The notes below the pieces were generated by a model. It made no database searches and was not told the DNA's origin. It was given only the letters and a program-made list of their open reading frames with translations. DNA of 64,000 bases from Xenopus tropicalis (Eukaryota > Chordata > Amphibia > Anura > Pipidae), in assembly GCF_000004195.4 (NCBI RefSeq), contig NC_030681.2, positions 90,899,681 to 90,963,680 of the forward strand, given 5' to 3'. Below, piece after piece: positions 12,101 through 26,900 of the stretch. The stretch's first letter is position 1; every line of letters begins with the position of its first letter. A program made the translations under genes and the position numbers.

Positions 12101-14865
12101 TTCAGCTTCTTCCAATGTTAGCGGGAAGTAAACAACATTCACTGAACCTTGGCCCTCAAACTACAAGTATAAATGTAAAAGATCTCTCCCCTGATACAGA
12201 ATACCAAATAAATTTATATGCCATGAAAGGACTCACAGCAAGTGAGCCAATCTCAACACTGGAAAAAACCCAGGCTGTGAAAATTAAAGTCGGTAAGTTG
12301 TTGTCTTTAATAACTTTACATTCCTGTTCAAAACTGTTTTTCAGAACGTTAAACATGCAAAGTATTGGAACAGTGGAACAAGACATGGGATTGCAGTTCA
12401 ATATGCCTTTTATGTTTTTTTTTTAACAGAATGTTCCGGTGGTGTCGATATAAAAGCAGATGTCGTTCTGCTTGTTGATGGCTCCTACAGTATTGGTGTA
12501 GCTAATTTTGCCAAAGTTAGAGCCTTCCTTGAAGTATTAGTAAAAAGCTTTGATATTTCGCCCAGCAAAGTACAGATCAGTCTTGTGCAATACAGTAGAG
12601 ATCCATTTACAGAGTTTACCTTAAACAGGTATGACTCAATTGAAGACATTCTCAAAGCTGTAAATACCTTTCCATATAGAGGTGGCTCTACCAACACTGG
12701 CAAAGCAATGACCTACGTGAGAGAAAAGGTCTTTGTTGAAATTAAAGGAGCAAGACCAAACGTCCCTAGAGTCATGATTCTTATCACCGATGGAAAGTCA
12801 TCAGATGCCTTTAAAGATCCAGCTATAAAACTGCGGAATTCAGATGTTGAGATTTTTGCAGTTGGTGTGAAGGATGCAGTGAGATCTGAGCTGGAGGCCA
12901 TTGCTTCTCCTCCTTCAGACACCCATGTGTACACAGTGGAAGATTTTGATGCTTTTCAAAGGATTTCTTTTGAGCTAACACAGTCTATCTGCCTTAGAAT
13001 TGAGCAAGAGCTACAAACAATAAAACGTAAATGTAAGTATAGACTAAAACACCAAATGCTATCAATTTACCATTTGCTAATATGCTGTAAAATGATTTGT
13101 GGTCAGATTTGACAAATTCCTATGGCGACACATGGTACCAATGGAAGTTCAGAATATATTAGAGCAGAGAAGCCATGTCATGGTGCATCAAAACATGGGA
13201 ATGTGTAAAGGAACCAACAGCCCAAATACTTGAAAAAATACAAATGTGGCCTTACCTTTTATGGTATCTGGCCATTCAGCCTGTAGGCCATGATGTTGAA
13301 TACATTGCAGGATTGGACCCCACAGCTTTCTCAACACACACACCTGTGAATGTGTGGTAATTCATATGCACTACAACTGCTCCAAAATGCATACATTATG
13401 TGTTTGTCTGTTAAATATTGTAAGTGCATTTCTGTTCACATTGTAGTTAGAAATGTAATTACAATTTCAATGTGGTGCAATAAAGCATAAAAATACAGCA
13501 TGCTGCATTTGAAAAAACATAATGAAGCAAGTCGGCTCTGAAATGCAAAACTCTTTCTACAACCAAGATGAATAATGGTAAAGTGAAATACATACACGTA
13601 GTCTCAGTGCAGGAGTTTTGATGTTTTCCCCAATTGATTTTATGGAACATTGTTTACAGCTTTGACCCCTGCAAGAGATTTGGCTTTCTCTGAGGTTACA
13701 TCCAACAGTTTTCGTGTGAACTGGTCTCCTGCGGCTGAGGATGTTTTGTCATACCTTGTTAAATATAAGGTGGCTGTTGGAGAAGGTGAAGAATTCATCG
13801 TTTCCGTGCCAGCACCAAAAACAACCACAGTTCTTTCAAATTTACTTCCAGAAACTACTTATGCTGTGGCTGTCCTGGCAGAATACGAGGAAGGAGAGAG
13901 TCCTCCATTAAATGGGGAAGAAACAACTTTAGAAGGTAATTGTTTATATTAGCAAAACATTAGCAAAACTACACAATTAATGATTTCCAGATTGCCAATA
14001 AAGGCAATGCCAATGTACTGGGAAAGTATTACCATGTGCCCCCTCTTCTTTTCAGGATATCAAGGAAATTGCAGTTTCCTTTTTACATCAAAAGCACAAA
14101 TAGAAAGTCATGCTTATTAATTTTATCTAGTTTGCAAACTTAGGCTTTGGCGCAGGACTACATAACTAATGCCATAGTCCACAAGTCAGTCAAACAGCTG
14201 GTGGTTTTGGTAAGGTACACAATTTGCACTGATCTCATCTGCAGGGCCGGATTTCAGTTGGTGGCGCCCCGAGGCCGCCCCCGCGAGTGCGCATGCGCAA
14301 TCACGCGGCGCCCTCTCCCCCTGAGTGCGCATGCGCATTCGCGCATTTAAACTCCCATACGGAGCAGTGGGGAGAGGTCCCGACTGCTCCGTATGGGAGA
14401 CAAATTTAAAAATTCTGTTGCGGCGGGGCGGCATGCCGCCCCTAAACTTGTGCCGCCCTAGGCCTGGGCCTTTGTGGCCTTTCCACAAATCCGGGCCTGC
14501 TCATCTGTAACTGTGATGTTACTGAATGGGAACAGGTGTACAAATCAATTCAGGTACATTTAGTTTTCAGGTACTTAGAATTTTTATTTAAATTGCAGAT
14601 TGAGTCAGTATAAGTGTTTGGTACAAATATATTCTAACTGTAGTAGATCCTTTCATCCAAATCCTATCAGAGGTCTGCAGACGATTTTGCTCCTGGCCTC
14701 CAAGTGAACATAGCCTCTTAGTTTCCAAACTGTGGGACTGGCTTTCTTGTATGTATGTATGTATAACTTTATTTATAAAGCGCCACAAGGGTACGCAGCG
14801 CTGTACAATCTTACAGAATACAAAATTACACACAGGGAGGACAAGTGATATAATAAATAAATACA

Positions 14866-14918
<53 letters not shown>

Positions 14919-17900
14919 TGCCATGTGGTATGAGACACAGTAGGAAGGAGGTCCCTGCCCCGTAGAGCTTACAGTCTAAGTTCTTGTGGGCTTGGGGCAG
15001 TAGCAGAGGGCTCAACCTAGAGGGTTAATTAGGGTGAGGCTTGGGGAGACTGACTATTTTCTCTCCTAGATGCACCTGAAAACACAGCCTGAAGATCAGT
15101 TAGGGTGAAATTTGGGGTGAATATATATTTGCTGCCCTAGCTAACTAACCAAAGGTTGAACTTTCTAGAGGGGCTGGCCAAATGTTGGACCTTTAAGTGG
15201 GGTTTGAATTGCTAAAGTCTTACAATAACTGCCAAAGTCAAACTACAGCATATTAGAAAAAAAAGCAGATATGTCCTAGGGTTTCACCTTTGTTTTGAAC
15301 ACCAAAATATTTGGCAGCAGAAAATGATATGAAAGAAGCAAAAAGGGGTTGTATAATAAGTGACTCAGAGTCTATGTTTTATACAAAGCTGTGTTTGGAA
15401 ATAGAACATGTAAATTGAATATCTTAGGTGAGTCAGATTTTCAGAATGTTCTATCAAATGCTCTTTGGACGGGATGTTTTTTTCTCCGTAATGCTGAATT
15501 ATGGTCTGTCTATGCTGGCACAAGGCTCAGGCTTTTTGTATTATTGTATCAGTAGTTTCACTGCAGCATCTCTGTTTCTCTGTAGCCTTAAAGGCAAACT
15601 GCTGCAAATACACTAACTGATATGATGAGAAAAGTGCACAATACATGTGTTTTTCAGATAGATATGGGGAGTGAGCTGTTGAAAAGATAATTATTTCCAT
15701 AAGCTTGCTGTAAAACAGCATATACAGTCTCATAAAGCTTAAAAAGAGGTGTCAAACCTATGACCTTCCATCTGTTGCCAACTACAACTCCCAGCATACC
15801 TCTGCAGCTGAATGTTGTTGTGAAAAGCTGAGACTTGCATTTCCTAACAGCTGCATGACCACAAATGTCATGCCTGTGTGAATTAGCAATGGCTATGGTA
15901 AAGCTTCAATTCCCAGTATCCACAGGGAATCTATACCCAATAGCAGCCTGAGGTTACTAATGGAAAAAGTGCCATACCTTATGCTAAGAATGGACATCTG
16001 TAGGTAAAAGGTATATATATTTTCTTGGATATTTTCTTTCTGCATTCAGGGTAAGAAAGATTTTATATAAGACCTGGATAATATTTCCAGCACATATCAA
16101 TAATATATTAAAATCTATTCTATTATGCATAATGCACAACTTGTAATGTGGCTGAGGGCAAGTGCAAGTTCAAGAGTCGTAAAAGAAAAATTCTACATTT
16201 ATTACCATGCAGAAGCTTGAATATATTCCATGCTTGTGCTTGCCTTCTGCATTCCTTTATGGAGCTGCACTATGTATCAGCTGTTCTGTAGAATGGCTTG
16301 TTACATTTAAAAAATTTTATTACAAAAATGTTGTAGGATTTGTGGCACAACATTTGTATGGATACTACAAGAACTCTCAGTTAAGAAATGCAGTTATGTT
16401 CAGTGTGTAGATATGGTGTCATACACGGTGGTCATATACACACACAAGAATGTACAAAAAAAAGTTTGTTACGATTATGTGTGTGTGTATGTGGTGGTCT
16501 GCCTATCCCAATTGATATATCCGTATACTATGGATATTGGACGGTTTAGGGATTGGGCAGGTTTGCAAATTTCAACTGCTGATCCACAATGTTGCCCAGT
16601 GTATGAGGAAGATGAGAAAGTGAAAAGGAGCTAAATGATTAGAACAAAAGGTGGCCATACTATATGGGGGTCAGGGTATCAGATTGACCCATGTATGGGT
16701 GCCTTAACTCAGAGGTCTTAAGTTCAGCCCCAGCTTTGTACTCCGAAATAGTCATTCTAATATAAATCCAGTAATATACTAAAGAGTAAGTAAGAATTTT
16801 GCCCTTAACTCTAATCAGATTTCTGTGACATACCCAGCCATATACAATATGGAGTTTAAGTCGGGAGACTGATTACCTTGCTTCTAATTCATACCCCAGC
16901 ACGTGCCCTTGTACTTTCTGGTGATTGTATTGTATGTCAGGAATTAAGAGCTATCATTGGTCTGGAAAAATATTTGTGTATATGTAAGAATGTTGTCACA
17001 ACTAGCTTTAATATGTTCCATTTTTTTGTTTTTTAACAGTTACTGGCCCACCAAGAAACCTGAGAGTAAGTGACGAAACAACTGATAGCTTTAAAGTTGG
17101 CTGGTCACCAGCTCCTGGCAATGTACTGAGGTACAGAATTGCCTACCGGCCTGTGGCAGGAGGGGCAAGAAGAGAGGTTACAGTCCCAGGAAGGGAGACC
17201 GTGACAACACTCCAGAACCTCACACCTGATACAAAGTACCAAGTATCTGTGATTCCTGAATATCATTCGGGTCCTGGAAAACCTTTGACAGGAAATGGAG
17301 CCACAGAAGAAGGTAATTTATGGTTACAAGTTTGTTTCATATATAACAATCCCTGTACATGCAGCTTTTTGTAAACATTAAACTTGAATACATTGTCTAA
17401 GCAAAGGGAGCACACGCCGATGTATTTGACCTAACTGTTAATTATCAAATTATCCTGCGTGAAGACAGCCAGGTTGCTGAGAGGGGTATAATGATCATTT
17501 GAATATTTTAGAAATGCAGAATTTGTAACTAATTATGTTTAGGAAGTTTCTTATATCCATGAGATGAAGCTAATGCTAGATTTTCATTAAAGCTCTAATG
17601 AATTATTTGCAGCAGATCATGGGTTATAAAAGAGCAAAAATAATAGTGAAATACTATACACTGATTTGCTTACATAGGTGCTAACCCAGATCTCATCATA
17701 ACTTACCTTTCTGCATTTATTCAACAATATAAACATCTTTAGAACAAATATATTTAATATTTGGTCTTCATTTTTCTACAGTGTTGGGAGAACCAAGGAA
17801 TCTGAGGGTTTCTGATGCCACAACCTCCAGTTTAAAACTGTCCTGGGATTCGGCACCAGGCAAAGTGTTACAGTATCTTGTAACTTACAACCCTTCTGCA

Positions 17901-20900
17901 GAAGGGGAAACTAAAGAGGTTACAGTAAGAGGAAATACAACCAGTACAGTACTGAAGGGATTAGACCCAAGCACCACATACTCCCTTTCTGTAGCTGCAC
18001 TCTATAGATCTGGCGCTGGCTCATTACTTACTGGGGAAGGAACAACTCTTGATGGTAAGTTTTTCTTTTCTAATCTCATGGTTAGATGTAGGACAAAATG
18101 AAATAAAATATTTATATATCTGTATATAAAAAAAATTATGTAAATGGTTATAAGTGATGTTACATGGGCTGCATGTCTCACTGAAATACTGTAGCACCTG
18201 TTGTAAAATATGGGGACACTGAAAGTAATTTTGCAATTGGTTATGGATGCATATGGTTATGGAACTCCTTGGTAAAATCAAATACAGAAATTGGAACTGT
18301 TATCCAGAATGCTACGGATCTGGGTTTTTCCAGATAAGGGATCTTTCCATAATTTGGATCTCCCTACCTTAAGTCTAAAAAAAAACATTTAAACTTTACA
18401 TAAACCAAATAGGATTGTTTTGCCTGCAAGGATTAATTATCTTAGTTGGGATCAAGGAAAAGGAACATTTTTTGAAATTATAATTTTTTTTGCATATAAT
18501 AGAGTCTATGGGAGCTTGTTTTTGTGTAATTTGGAACTTTCTGGATAACAGGTCTTCGGATAACAGATCCTATACCTGTTCCTTATATTTTAAAACAGGA
18601 GCATTATTATTACCTATATTATAATTACAAAACCAGTAAATGCTCAAGGTGTTCCTTGAAAGTAGTTTGAGGCTTCTGTTTTCTTAAAACAACATTTAAA
18701 CAATAATATATGATGTTAAAACAGAAGAAGAAGACAAGAATAAAGTGAAATATTAAAAAAGCCCTATGTTAAATGTCCATTATATTTCACTCTTAGGCTT
18801 TCACTTAAAAAAAATTGCTCTTTTAACTGAGGCAGAAAATGCAGAAATCGTCAGTGTTCTTTGCAGCCGCCATTATGACAGCACAGCTGATCTCTGCATA
18901 ATTTTTAATAGCAAAAACAATGGGATTTAGAAAGGTGCAAGTAAAAGTTAGTAATGAAAAGGGCCTTTATGATGCAATGGAAGAGCTTTGATAAAAAGAA
19001 AGCTACCTTAGTTCTGTGGCATTGAGTACTGCTCGTACTACTTATCCAGGTAAAGTGATGGGACAACAGAGTGAGATGGGGCTGTGACGTCACTGAGATC
19101 AAAAGGCACACTATTGATTACACACTTATTAAGTTAGGACTTCTCCTTTAAGTCCATCTAATTGTGTGAGAATGATTTCATACTAGTATGTTGAATGATT
19201 TCTTAGTTGACATCTTAGTTGACCATGGTATAATGATACCAACCTGATGTGTGAAGCTACTGTAGTTTCACATGCACTTTCATGCACATTAAATTGCTGT
19301 ACTTGTCAAGATTATGTATGGCTGAAAAATGCTGGATAAACCAATGCAACCTATTTGTTATATCAGTAGAATTTGTTGACAGATTGGTGGAGGACTTTTG
19401 TAGCTAATTGATTTACAGAGTAGGGAAGACTGGTTAGTGTATACCAACATAAGATAGCTGAACCTGATAATGGTTTCATGTAATACAGCATATTATTGAT
19501 TATTGATAGTCATTTTATTTTAAAGGTTAATGGCAGTTAAAGACTTTATGCAAACTGCTTAATATCATTGATTCTTGCGGTGTTTCAATGTCTGCAGCGA
19601 TATACAATAAACCAATAAACAGAAAATGTTTTTAAGGTATGTAAAGGAGCAGAAAAATATTCAAAACTAAGAAAGGCATTATACCAACTGTACCTTAAAA
19701 AAATTAGATATTCATTAAAATAGTTAAAAAGTCACGTGTGTCAAATGCAATGAGTAAACCTTTGATATGGTAATAATAGATGTAGCTCTGGCACCGACAC
19801 TTGATAAATGAAGTGTACATGCCAGTGCATAACATCAGCTGTGTCAGGTTGATCTTTAGCAAATATGCTATGAAATATAAGGAGAGAAAGGGAGATTGCA
19901 ACAGCTATTTTTTGGCAACATAGTTTGCAACTTGATGTTCACCTACTAAAGAAAAGAGAAGAAGCAAGTGAAACATAGCTACCTTAAGACATTTGGAGGG
20001 TTTAGGAAAGACATAGTTTACTGAGTGTGAGTGGAGCACTTGGTTGTCATTAGCACTGAAGCAATATCAAATTCTGTTTCGGACAATTAGGCTTGAATTG
20101 GACCTTGAAGTCTAGAGATCCTTGTTTTAGAATGCAGAGACACTAAAACCTACTGGGAATATTTGTTTGATAATCTAAACTCCAGAATGTTCTTTTTTCC
20201 CCAAGTACAAGGATATCCATATTTTTTTATGCCTTCCGGACAGTTACTTAGATTCTTGCCACAAACCCAGTTGTATCCATGCACCAAGGTCATTGTGCTA
20301 TATTAATAAAATAAACCCTAAAAAATGTTTACTGAATTTTTTAATCTTTCAGTTTTGATTTTGGATTTTTTTATGGTTTGACAAATAGATTTTTCTGTAG
20401 GATTTGTAACTGGTGGACTTCTTTGTTGAGGGGTTGAGGGCCCCATGTTGCTATAGATCTGCTGACTACTGATGTCTTAGCTTGGTTCAGTGCAGGTAAG
20501 GGTGAGTAACAGTGAATTCTAATGTGCTTGGTATGGAGGATTGCACAGAGACTAATCATTGCACAAATAATAATCTAATTGTAAAAAATGCCATATGTGG
20601 CAATCTTAGAGTATCAATATGTTAATGTATTTTTGTGAACTTTAGGTTGGGAGTAAAAACACAAACTGGCACAAACACTTACATACCATAATTAAGTTAT
20701 ATTGACTGATAAAAACAAGTCAGTAAAAATCCTGACACGTAGCAGTCAATGTTCTGCAAGCAGTTGCAAAGTCCTCTGTCAGTTTACTCTCTATACCCAA
20801 ATGAGAACAGATGTCTGTTTAGTACAACACTACATATTCTTCTGTTTATTTAGTCCTACCATTTCTCTTAGGACACTTGCAGCATAGATTTATTCTTCAC

Positions 20901-23900
20901 CTTGTGGCTTTCCAGCTGTGACTACTGAACTATAACCCTGGCCATCCAACCAGCATCCGGATGCTGGGGCAGATCCAGCTGGAAACACAGGTTGGAGTTG
21001 TGTTTGTCTTTTGTAGTCTCCAGCGATACCAACCAGCATTCTAAGAACACGCAATTGTGAGAAAAGCAGTTTATTTCTACCTGGTACCGAGCCTCAGATC
21101 AAGAGGGCAACAGGAAATATTGATTTTAACCAATCCTATATTTGTAGCAGACTTGTGGCTCACAATGACCCACAATGCCAATGTGGTTTAATAGATCACG
21201 ATCACATCTTGATCACGTTTTGCTCCATCCGTACATTAATTGTCGAAGTTCTAGCAATGCAAGTGATCCAGTGACATACAGCCATTTTTCAATAAGTAAA
21301 CGTGATCTCTTTAGCAGAAAGTTCTTCTTATGAGTTTTGCAGATAGGGAAAAGGCAAATTAATCTCTTGTAGGTGGGCAAGAATTTGGGGTCTGTTAAAA
21401 ACTATAATAAATAAAATAAACCTCAGACTTATAGTCTGCACAGAAAAATGTAAAAATGGTCATGGATGGCATATAGCTATCTCACATTCATATAACGTAA
21501 TGAGATTTGCAGATAGATTTGCAGTTCTCCATTTGTCTAGTTGTTTGATGGCCCTGTCTGCATTACACTTTGTATGCAATGCCAAAACCGCATGTCATAG
21601 TCCAGATTGAAATTGTAATGGAAAATGCAGATAGATTAAGCCCTGGAAATGCAATACTTTGAGTCAGTTCTAAATGCTACTGTTTTTCTAATCTACTTTC
21701 CCAAGGGTGAGATGGTGGTAAAAAAGAAACTTGGCAGAAATGTACTTTTACTACCTTGAGGCCCAGATTTTAAAAAGTCAACACAGACAACACTTTAGTT
21801 CTTCATATATTACGCCAATCCTGTTTTTTGTGTGTTGAAAATGAGATGCTTTTTTATTTTTCCATTGCTAAAGGCAATACTAAAATTAGCCCAGCCCTTA
21901 ATGAATAAATATGTGGCATTTGATTACAACATAGACATTAATTGCTTAAATTGCATAGTTCTTGCTCAAGGGCAAACGCAGTCTTTGGCCACAGAATACA
22001 AAAATGTACCAAGATGAACTTACTTGTTTTGCATTTAAAATAAGAACTGAAAGGTAATTATTAACAAAACAGTTATTTTTTACTCATAGAAACCCATATT
22101 ATACTATGGGATTATTTGATTTATTCATCGCATCTCTACTAGAAGGTTAAATACACACCCACATTTCCCCTTCTGTTCATTGCTTTGGCATTTTTCAATA
22201 TGCAAATATTAGGAGTGGCTTTCTACCTGGTCTGAACTTAAGGATGAATGCAACACAGCAGTAATACTAATACTACCATATGCAGGTCTCTTAAGGGCAC
22301 TTGTTTTACTTAGAAGACAGTATAACACGAAACACACAACAGAAGCAAAATAAGTGAATGAAACTTCAAAACACATGATTGTGTAGGTGGTAGAATGGTC
22401 ATCCACACAGAAAAGTCTTAATTTTTATGCTGTTCCCTTCATATTATGCTTACATTCCATGAAGGGATCTCTGGGTGGTGGGGAGCAGGTGAAGTGTGGT
22501 TTAACCAGGTGGTCCCCAAAGTATAGGTGGAGTCCAGTCAGTGCGAGCAAGTAAGAGGACCACATTGTATAAAGGAGCTGAGTGGAAGAATAGGTAGTCT
22601 TCATCCACAAGGAGTGGTAGTGTGGTCACTATCCATCCTACTAGTAGCTTACCGCTAATGTTTAAAAATTAATAAAATCTGCCAATAACATTAGTAATGC
22701 TTAAATTGATGTTTAACATGTTGCTTAAAGGGTAAATACGCACAAAAATACATTTAAAAAACATATTTCAAAGCAAAAAAGGTAATCGTTTGTAATTCCT
22801 TTCAATAGTTGCTGCAGCTTAATATAAGGTGCTTTAAATAAAGGTGCTTTTGGAGTAGAACTTGTGTCTCCTGGGTGCAGCCTTTTTTAATACCCCCTAA
22901 ACTTGGAACAAATGTAACAGGCTAAAACATATTTTGAAAATTTTTAAAGAAAACTGATCCTGGGAAATGATTTTCTTAAATATGGTGTGTGTTTTATTTT
23001 AAGAGGCTTAACATGCTTCTTGTCAGTTGTCAAAATATTCTAATGCTGTGAGGTGGCTTTTGGTTGGTTCTGTTCTGCTCACTTCAAAATTACATGCACC
23101 CAGATGAAAAAGTATTCAAACTCCCTAAAGAAAGCACCTAAATTTATTCAGGGTGGTATCCTGGGTCACAAAATAAGAGAATGCTGCCAGCAAAGCTAGG
23201 ATAATGTAAATTCCATATGGGAAAAGCAGTTTGCATCATGAGATTCAGTAAGCAGTTCAATATGTGCTTATTAGATCTGTGATAGCTATTGAAATATCAT
23301 TTCATGCCTATCGCTGCTAAATCATAATGGCTGCTAGAAAGGGAAAGAAAAATGATCTGCTCAGCTCAAGCAGCCATGTAACTAAGGCTCTGCAGGGCTC
23401 ATGATCGCTGTAGCATGTGGTATGCATGTGAGTTTCCTATCTGGCATAGGCACACTTGTGGCTTAATGCATTGGTTTCTCACGGCATCACTAAAAGCAAT
23501 ATGAATGAATGGTGTTTATTTACCTTTTCCCTTAATAAATCATTAAAATCAAAACAGTTTCATGTTAATTGCCATGAAACCGCATCACCATCATTTACTT
23601 TTGTGCCTGTGTGTGAAAGGATATTTACATTGTGCACGCGTTTCGCCACAGCTCAGCTCAGGGCTGCTCGCACATAGGTTTAAGTGAGCTAACAGATGTT
23701 CTTTTCATTTCATTGCCAGCTTCCAAGTCATTACCTTCACAAATGGAAACAGTTTGGTTCTTTCCTATCAATTAGCAAACAACCTGAAAGGGCGACAGTG
23801 GAAAATAGTCTTTTGGTACAGTAACTGTAATTGTTGGATAAATTATTATGACACTTGTGCTATTTTCTGCCACATTCTGTTGGCATGTGACATCATTATT

Positions 23901-26900
23901 TATTATGTTCACTATTTAAATATAAGGCAAGCAGGCAATGCACAATGCAATCAAAATACCAACATTCTAAAGTATGTTCAGATTTGTATGGACAGGCTAA
24001 AAATAATGATCTTACATGCAGAGGCATTCCATTGTGGATAGGAGGTATGAGAACAAAGCCTGAATAAAAAGGGATGGAAAAGAAAGATATTTGTTGGAAT
24101 TGACTGATCCTGAAACTAGCATATAAATAAAATGATGTGCTAAATGTTTAAAACTAACAGGTTTTGTTTATTCTTGTGCAGTGTTTCTGTATACACAGTT
24201 CACACATCCTGCTTTTTTAATCACACTGTAGTTCCATGTTGTGTTACCTAAGGGACACCAATGCATGCAATACATTTTTAGGTCTAACCATTCCTAGTTC
24301 TTTCCTTACAGTTTCTCCCAATGTCTACATAATTAAAAACTGTACAAATTCTACAAATCATACCTTGTTTCATATGTATTGTGAGGTGAATGTTGGGTAA
24401 CAATTTGGGCTAAGACAAAAAAAATCTTATATTGCAATTTTACTGCACTTCAATCCAAAGGATTGTTCCAGAATTTCCCCATCATCATATATCCCCCTTC
24501 ATCTCTCCTAGTCTTGCAGTCAGCTGCCATATGGAAAGTAATGCACCTTTTATATGTTGTTAGAGTGGCCTTCCCTTCCTTACTACCTTCAGATGAGCAG
24601 CTTGTACCCCAGGAGAATCTTGTGTATATCTCATAGGTTTTGGGCAATTAGATTATGTTCCTCAGGAAAGCAATTCAACTGAGCTATTATTTCTATAAAG
24701 TAAATCAGCTGCCATTTATCTATGATCAGACTGCAGTCAGCAGAAATAATGAGATGCATAGTATTTAAAGGTGCGATATTAGCTGGAGATTTGTTAACTG
24801 AGCATTGATAGATTTTTGTATTACCCATTTAACACCTAAAACATACCTACAATGCAGAAAATAGGATTTATCTCCTTATTTACTGCTTGAGCTAACCTCT
24901 AACCTCTGTAGTTCATCAGCCATCTAGTTTTCATGCCCATTGTAACAAAAACAAATGTTCCACTCATGTACATTAAATATGTATGGGTCAACTTTTTACA
25001 TTTAGACTTTTTAAAACTAAAGCAGTGATCCCTAACTATTGGCTTGTGAGCAATATGTTGCTCACCACCTTGTTGTATGTTGCTCCTAATATCCCCAAAG
25101 CAGGTGCCTATTTTTGAATTCCTGGCACGGTGGAAAGTTTTACTTGATTAAAAACAAAATTTACTACCAAACAAAGCCTCCTGTAGGTTGATAGTCTACA
25201 TAGAGGCTACTAAATAGCCAATCACAGCCTATATTTGCCACTCCATTAACTGTTGCTTGACTTTTTAAAGCCTATTTTCTAAAGATGGCTTTCTAAATAC
25301 AGATCTGATCTCTGGGCAGTTTTCATAATGGTGGGCTAAACCTGCTGATATGAATCTCTGACCAGTAAACAACAAAAGGATGACATTGTTGGCCCTCATT
25401 GAATGGGCAACTTTGGAAAACATCCACATCCCAATGAGCACCAATTCAGACTGGATTTTAAGCCTGACCTATTTGATATCAAAATGAGCCCAGATCAGAT
25501 ATTAGTTGGGAAAGGTCACATTGGTAGCTGATATCAGTCACTGTATAAGTACCTTTCAGATATCATTAATATCTGCCTTCCAAATCTAAGAGTGGTGTGG
25601 TTGGGCAGGGAATGCTACAATCCCCCAGAAAAATTTTAAAAAGCAAGGTCCTCCTACGAACAGAATGACAGTGCAAATGAATTGACATTTCTTCACAATG
25701 AAGTTCTTAGCAGCTCACAGGAAGTGTACGTAATGTTTATTAGGCAGCTAAGTTTCTGCATGGAAACAAAACAAGGGCTTCATTGTGTCTCAGATAGTTA
25801 GTGCTGCCTCATGCATTTCCTAAAATATGAAGTCACAGTCGGGATGCTTCATATTTGAAATCAGCATTTGTATAGAATGGTAATAAGCACATGTTACACT
25901 GGTAGGAAACAGCTGAATAAATGTGATCAAGTAGTTCAAGTGTTCTTTACTTCATCTAACACTGATACTTATCCACTGTAGTAACTGATTTCACAAAAAT
26001 GTTCCACATTCTTTTCAGACTCTATTTACTGATTAAATTATAGCCCACTTTAGACTGCATTTTCCTTAAATATACATTGTTGCATAAGAAGCAGTGGTAA
26101 GAGCACATAACTTTATTATCATCATCATTTAAAACTACTTATACTGCCCAGTTTAGTCCAGTTTTAAGACCATTTTAAGTAATGAAAGCTTTTTGTGGAA
26201 GACTTTGGGAACACTATATAGATATATAGTTATAAATATTCTTGGGGTTATTCAATAAAAATAGGGTATAGCCATATATTTGCCCATCAGTTGCAGGAAA
26301 TTCCACATGGGCATAGTGTGTAAAAGGAGCCCTGTATTTACACCAAATCAATGAAGTTTTAAAATAGAGGGCTCCATTTTGCCTTTGTGCTTTGTACCTT
26401 ATTTATATTAGTCTAGGTGCTGCTGACATATACGCTAGGCACTCTGTGCCTGCTAACAGTAAGTTTTAGCCATTCCAGAATAATGACAGATGCATAAAAG
26501 AACCTCATAACAGAATTACTTAAAAGAGTAGAAAAGCTTAATTCCAGTCAAAATGTAAGTGCTCCTATCAGCAGAAAACTGCATTGGCCTTGGTAATTTT
26601 CAGCGAGCATCTTGTTTCTGCTTCTTCCTGTTGGGTGAGCATGCCCAGTAAGCAAAACTTTAAGCAAAAAAGCCAGCTTTATTAATGTAATGCACATGCA
26701 TTGGCCTGGAGCCATTTAAGAATTAACGAAGCAGAAGAAGGTTTAGTGGTGCTCACTTAAAAGTATCCCGGTCTGGTTCAGATTTCTGGGAGCAGGGTAT
26801 CAAATAACTTATAATCACTGAAGATGCCTAACATTTGGAACCCCCAGTGATGTAACCTTTCCTTCTCCTTTAAGTTAGACACCAAATATTTTCTACAAAA

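Noticed and set aside
14588..15015. Open frames with long Ile-Tyr runs.
   Set aside because: Translation of the (TA)n microsatellite.
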